Assembly (NCBI GenBank): GCA_013361975.1 | Contig: JABFXB010000539.1 | Location: 1-9,206 of the forward strand | Origin: Dermatophilaceae bacterium | Lineage (GTDB): Bacteria; Actinomycetota; Actinomycetes; Actinomycetales; Dermatophilaceae | Length of the DNA stretch: 9,206 nucleotides | Direction of reading: 5' to 3' | Shown: piece after piece, positions 5,860 through 9,206 of the stretch | Layout of the letters: every line of letters starts with the position of its first letter | How positions within the stretch are numbered: position 1 is the first letter of the stretch | Made by a program: the position numbers and the translations under genes | The notes under the pieces: model-generated | Seen by the model: the letters and a program-made list of their open reading frames with translations, nothing else | Databases searched by the model: none | What the model was told of the DNA's origin: nothing

Positions 5860-8589
5860 GTGGACGTGCTCGACTCCCTGACGACCTCCACGGCCGCGCC
5901 GGCGCGCGCGCCGTGGCTCGAGCTCCCGGGCGAGCCCAGCGGCGCGGCGGTCGTGCTGGCCGACCGGGTCGTCAGCCGCCAGGAGCTGCGCGAGCTCGTC
6001 GATGAGGCCGGTCGCTCCCTGGCCGGGGACCGTCGTCTGGTGCTCGTCGCCATGCAGAACCGCCTGGAGTGCCTCGTCACCTACCTCGCCGCCCTCCGGC
6101 AGGGACACGCCGTGCTGCTGGCTGCCGGCGACCGCCCCGACGTGGTCGACGGCCTGCGCGCGGCGTGGAACCCCGACATCGAGGTCGCCGCCGGGGGAGA
6201 GGTCGTGGTCCACCGCGACGAGCCGGCGGCGGCGCTCCACCCGGACCTCGCCCTGCTGCTCAGCACCAGCGGGTCGACCGGATCGCCCAAGCTCGTGCGT
6301 CTCTCGTGGGACAACCTGACGGCGAACGCCGAGCAGATCGCCGAGTTCCTCCAGATCCGCGAGACCGACTGCGCTGCAACGACGCTGCCGCTCCACTACT
6401 GCTACGGACTGTCCGTGCTGCACAGCCACCTGACCCGTGGCGCCGGCATCGCGCTGACTGACCTCTCGGTGGTCGACGAGTGCTTCTGGGACTTCGCCCG
6501 CCGAGCCGACGTCACCTCTCTCGCGGGCGTGCCGTGGACCTTCGAGATGCTCGAGCGCTCGTCCTTCTCGCGCCTCGACCTCCCACGCCTGCGCTACGTC
6601 ACCCAGGCCGGCGGCCGCCTCGATCCCGACCGGGTGCGCCACTGGGCGCAGCTCGGCCGTGAGAGCGGCTGGGACTTCTTCGTCATGTACGGCCAGACCG
6701 AGGCCACGGCCCGGATGGCCTACCTCCCACCCGACCTCGCGCTGAGCAACCCCGGGTCCATCGGCGTGCCCGTGCCCGGCGGCGCCCTCGAGGTCGTCGA
6801 CGGCCAGCTGCACTACAGCGGACCCAACGTCATGCTCGGCTACGCGGAGCGGCCGGCCGACCTCGCGCTCGGTCGCACCACCACCCGGCTGCGCACCGGC
6901 GACCTCGGCCGCATCGGCCCAGACGGGCTCTTCGAGGTGACGGGACGCTCCAGCCGTCACGTCAAGGTGCTGGGCCACCGCGTCGACCTCGACGTCGTCG
7001 AGCGCCGCCTCCGGGAGGCCGGGCGCGACGTGCGGGTGGCCGGGCGTGAGGGTCTCCTCGTGGTGACGGTGCGTGCCGCTGACGTCGCGGGGTCGGCGTG
7101 CGCGGGTGTCGACCACGGTGCCGTGCGCCGCGCCACCGCCGCTGCCGGTCACGTGCCCCTCGGCGCCGTACGCGTCGTCGAGGTCACCGAGCACCCGACG
7201 CTCCCCGGCGGCAAGGTGGACCTGCAGGCCGTGCTCGCCCTCGGTGAAGGAGGCGGCGCCCACGCCACGCACTCCGAGTCCGCTGCGGCGCAGGGCGGCT
7301 CGGTCGCGAGGATGTATGCCGATGCGCTGCACCGCGACGCGGTGCCCGACGACGCCACCTTCGCGTCCCTCGGCGGCGACTCCCTCAGCTACGTCGAGGT
7401 GTCGCTGAAGCTCGAGGAGCTGCTGGGCGACCTGCCGCCGTCGTGGCACGTGACGCCCGTCGGCCGGCTCCAGGAGCAGGCCGACCTCGCGCAGGAGTCG
7501 CCGGGCTCTGGAGCCCAGCCCGGCGCGGACGTCGCGGGCAGCGGCAGTTGGCACACGGCATACGCCCTGGGTCGTCGTGTCAGGGCCGGCCGGCGGCGCA
7601 CCGTGGAGACGAGCGTGTGGCTGCGGGCCCTCGCGATCCTGCTCATCGTCGGCACGCACGCCGACCTCTTCTCGCTGCAGGGCACCGCGCACGCGCTGCT
7701 CGTGCTCGTCGGCTTCAACGTGGCGCGCTTCGCGCTGGCCACGCCGGGGCGGGCGGCGAGGCTGAAGGCGCTCGGTCGCGGTCTGGTCAGGATCGTCGTG
7801 CCCACGCTCGCCGTCATCGTGCCGGCGCACTTCGTCTGGGGCGACTACCAGACGCGCAACGTCTTCCTGCTCAACTGGGTGTTCGGCGAGCAGCGGCTCG
7901 GGCCGCCGTGGCGGTTCTGGTTCATCGAGGCGCTCGTCTTCGCCCTCGTGGTCGCGATCGTCCTCACGGCCGTGCCCGCGGCCGCGCGGCTCGAGAAGCG
8001 TTGGCCCTTCGGGCTGCCCGCGGCCCTGACCCTGGCCGCGTTCACGTTCCGCCTGCCGCTCTTCGAGCTGCCTGTGCCGCGCATGCAGGGCTCGGCCCTC
8101 GTCGTGCTCTTCCTCTTCTTCCTGGGTTGGGCCATCGCACGCGTGTCCACGGCCCGGCAGCGGTGGACCGTGACCGCCGCGGCGGCGTTGATGGTCGGTA
8201 CCTTCTCGGGCAACCCGGCTCGTGACGCGCTGTCGCTGGCCTTCGTGCTGGCCCTCGTGTGGAAGCCGACGACCCGGCTGCCCGCGTGGCTGGTCCCCAC
8301 AGTGCAGGTGCTCGCGGCCAGCTCGCTCTTCGTCTACGTCATCCACTGGCAGGTCCTCGAGCACCTCTGGGGACGCCCGCTGCTCGCCTTCACCGGGTCG
8401 ATGGTCGTGGGCATCGCCTACTGGGTGCTCTGGACGCGGGTCCTGCCGTGGCTGGGTGCGCGCGTCTTTGGCGGTCGCGGCGCGTCGTCCGTGGGCAGCG
8501 AGCGCGCCGAGCGCACCGAGCGCACCGAGCGCACCGAGCGCACCGAGCGCACCGAGCGACCGGCGTGGCAGCAAGTCGTGCACACCTGA
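5860..8589 (+). CDS. Adenylation-carrier-acyltransferase 3 fusion (NRPS-like, membrane-anchored), iron-regulated
   Basis: The ~909-residue protein has three parts. (1) An AMP-forming adenylation domain (about 25-475): P-loop STSGSTGSPK (135-144), YGQTEA (277-282), TGDL (346-349), GRSSRHVKVLGHRVD, and catalytic Lys452 in LPGGKVD. (2) A peptidyl/acyl carrier domain (about 483-555) with phosphopantetheine Ser508 in LGGDSLSYVEV. (3) An integral-membrane acyltransferase-3 (OafA-like) domain (about 580-885) with many membrane segments, His600 in LLIVGTHADLF and HW near the end. By domain logic it activates a carboxylic acid, loads it on its carrier arm and passes it to an acceptor at the membrane. 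The A4 region reads LPLHYCYGLSV and lacks the Asp that binds an amino acid's alpha-amino group, so a plain acyl or aryl acid is likelier. The C-terminus carries an ERT repeat. The GTG at 5860 lies 5 bp after the iron box; GTG 5866 is an alternative. An upstream ATG at 5749 would read through the iron box and is rejected. Substrate and acceptor are unknown. Confidence 0.88.
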   Translation: MDVLDSLTTSTAAPARAPWLELPGEPSGAAVVLADRVVSRQELRELVDEAGRSLAGDRRLVLVAMQNRLECLVTYLAALRQGHAVLLAAGDRPDVVDGLRAAWNPDIEVAAGGEVVVHRDEPAAALHPDLALLLSTSGSTGSPKLVRLSWDNLTANAEQIAEFLQIRETDCAATTLPLHYCYGLSVLHSHLTRGAGIALTDLSVVDECFWDFARRADVTSLAGVPWTFEMLERSSFSRLDLPRLRYVTQAGGRLDPDRVRHWAQLGRESGWDFFVMYGQTEATARMAYLPPDLALSNPGSIGVPVPGGALEVVDGQLHYSGPNVMLGYAERPADLALGRTTTRLRTGDLGRIGPDGLFEVTGRSSRHVKVLGHRVDLDVVERRLREAGRDVRVAGREGLLVVTVRAADVAGSACAGVDHGAVRRATAAAGHVPLGAVRVVEVTEHPTLPGGKVDLQAVLALGEGGGAHATHSESAAAQGGSVARMYADALHRDAVPDDATFASLGGDSLSYVEVSLKLEELLGDLPPSWHVTPVGRLQEQADLAQESPGSGAQPGADVAGSGSWHTAYALGRRVRAGRRRTVETSVWLRALAILLIVGTHADLFSLQGTAHALLVLVGFNVARFALATPGRAARLKALGRGLVRIVVPTLAVIVPAHFVWGDYQTRNVFLLNWVFGEQRLGPPWRFWFIEALVFALVVAIVLTAVPAAARLEKRWPFGLPAALTLAAFTFRLPLFELPVPRMQGSALVVLFLFFLGWAIARVSTARQRWTVTAAAALMVGTFSGNPARDALSLAFVLALVWKPTTRLPAWLVPTVQVLAASSLFVYVIHWQVLEHLWGRPLLAFTGSMVVGIAYWVLWTRVLPWLGARVFGGRGASSVGSERAERTERTERTERTERTERPAWQQVVHT
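8500..8562 (+). repeat. 9-bp tandem repeat encoding (Glu-Arg-Thr)n
   Basis: Five perfect copies of GAGCGCACC occupy 8509-8553, flanked by one degenerate copy on each side (8500-8508 and 8554-8562). In frame they encode ERA-ERT-ERT-ERT-ERT-ERT-ERP, a charged tail after the last membrane segment of the acyltransferase domain. Because the unit is a multiple of three, copy-number changes would lengthen or shorten the tail without a frameshift. Confidence 0.9.
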
Positions 8590-8625
8590 CCGGAAACCGT
8601 GCGGCGCCGTGTCGGTGCCGGCGTC

Positions 8626-8637
8626 TACGGTCTGCAG
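8626..8637 (+). promoter_or_regulatory. Possible -10 element for a leaderless EamA transcript
   Basis: TACGGT at 8626-8631 fits the actinobacterial TANNNT -10 pattern and ends 6 bases before the GTG at 8638. That is the spacing expected if transcription starts on the start codon. No Shine-Dalgarno is present and no convincing -35 is visible. The 48-bp gap to the preceding stop also allows simple read-through from the acyltransferase gene. Confidence 0.35.
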
Positions 8638-9206
8638 GTGACCGTCGAATCGCCCGCTGCCGTCGAGGCTCCAGCCACCTCTCGTCGCACCACCTGGCTC
8701 GTCCTCGGCGCCGTGGCCGTGACCCTGCTGCTCTGGGCGTCCGCCTTCGTCGCCATCCGCCACCTCGGTCGAGACGTGCCACCCGGTGCCCTCTCCCTCG
8801 GTCGGCTGCTCGTCGCGTCGGTCGCGCTCGGCGTCCTCGTCTTCCGTCGGCCGCGCACCTGGCCCGCCCGCCGCGACTGGCCCTTGCTCCTGCTGTGTGG
8901 CGTCGGCTGGTTCGGGGTCTACAACCTCGCGCTCAACGAGGCCGAGCGACGCATCGACGCCGGCACGTCGGCTCTCCTCGTGCAGATCGGGCCGATCATC
9001 GTCGCGCTGCTGGCGACGGTCTTCCTCGGCGAGGCGATGACCCGCTGGCTGCTCATCGGCATGGCGGTCGGCTTCGCGGGTGTCGTCGTCATCGCGCGCG
9101 GCTTCTCCTCCGGTGACGCCGGCGACATGGTGGGCGTGTGGCTCGCCGTGCTGGCCGCGATCACGTATGCCGTCGGCGTCCTCGCGCAGAAGCCGCTGCT
9201 CGGGCG
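8638..9206 (+). CDS. EamA/DMT-superfamily transporter (5' part, runs off right edge)
   Basis: The frame is open from GTG 8638 to the window end (189 codons). After a short polar N-terminus, hydrophobic segments begin with WLVLGAVAVTLLLWASAFVA, typical of the first EamA membrane helix. Next come ALSLGRLLVASVALGVLVF, a conserved YNLALNEAERRIDAGTSALL stretch, and IGPIIVALLATVFLGEAMT, all characteristic of drug/metabolite transporters with two EamA repeats (usually about 300 residues and ten helices). About six helices are visible. The substrate cannot be inferred; relatives export amino acids or metabolites. It follows the iron-regulated acyltransferase gene by 48 bp on the same strand and might be co-expressed, but nothing in the sequence ties the functions together. 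Confidence 0.88.
   Translation, partial: MTVESPAAVEAPATSRRTTWLVLGAVAVTLLLWASAFVAIRHLGRDVPPGALSLGRLLVASVALGVLVFRRPRTWPARRDWPLLLLCGVGWFGVYNLALNEAERRIDAGTSALLVQIGPIIVALLATVFLGEAMTRWLLIGMAVGFAGVVVIARGFSSGDAGDMVGVWLAVLAAITYAVGVLAQKPLLG

Noticed and set aside
5858..5881. ATG at 5858 opening a 7-codon frame (MWTCSTP)
   Set aside because: It is out of frame with the main gene, lies at the likely transcription start and has no ribosome binding site, so a leader peptide is unlikely.
5851..8763. A 970-codon open frame on the minus strand
   Set aside because: It is an antisense shadow of the adenylation-carrier-acyltransferase gene, with Arg/Gly/Glu/His-rich sequence, no recognisable domain and the antisense of the ERT repeat.

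Overview
The window is high-GC, tightly packed bacterial DNA with strong G/C at third codon positions, GTG starts, probable leaderless transcripts and a DtxR/IdeR-type iron box. This points to an actinobacterium (Actinomycetota); the genus cannot be fixed from this sequence. I see no rRNA, tRNA, CRISPR array, transposase or phage gene.

Layout. (1) Bases 1-2780, minus strand: a large MalT/LAL-type LuxR-family regulator with an N-terminal ATPase. It runs off the left edge exactly where its C-terminal LuxR helix-turn-helix should begin. (2) 2849-3007, minus: a 52-residue basic protein of unknown function with a good ribosome binding site. (3) 3055-3149: a non-coding stretch with three mutually complementary arms around a further hairpin. 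It lies between the small gene and lysE, and could be a terminator or an RNA switch. (4) 3156-3755, minus: a LysE/ArgO-family basic amino acid exporter, divergent from (5) 3822-4745, plus: its LysG/ArgP-type LysR regulator. A 66-bp intergenic region with a LysR-like palindrome separates them. (6) 4666-5594, minus: a translationally coupled pair, cysteine dioxygenase then a rhodanese-domain protein. The rhodanese 3' end overlaps the 3' end of lysG by 80 bp. A possible short Cys-containing leader peptide overlapping a 10-bp hairpin precedes the dioxygenase. (7) 5836-5854: an iron box in the spacer of a good promoter. It drives (8) 5860-8589, plus: one ~909-residue polypeptide made of an acyl-adenylating domain, a phosphopantetheine carrier domain and an integral-membrane acyltransferase-3 domain. 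(9) 8638-9206, plus: the start of an EamA/DMT-family transporter, cut by the right edge.

How the parts work together. lysE and lysG form a classic inducible export pair for basic amino acids. The dioxygenase oxidises cysteine to cysteine sulfinate, and the rhodanese probably handles sulfane sulfur, so that operon deals with excess cysteine. The most unusual item is the iron-box-controlled activation-carrier-membrane acyltransferase fusion. In one chain it combines the logic that the Dlt system spreads over DltA, DltC and the membrane acyltransferase DltB. It plausibly acylates a siderophore, lipid or envelope glycan when iron is scarce. Its substrate and acceptor cannot be read from the sequence.
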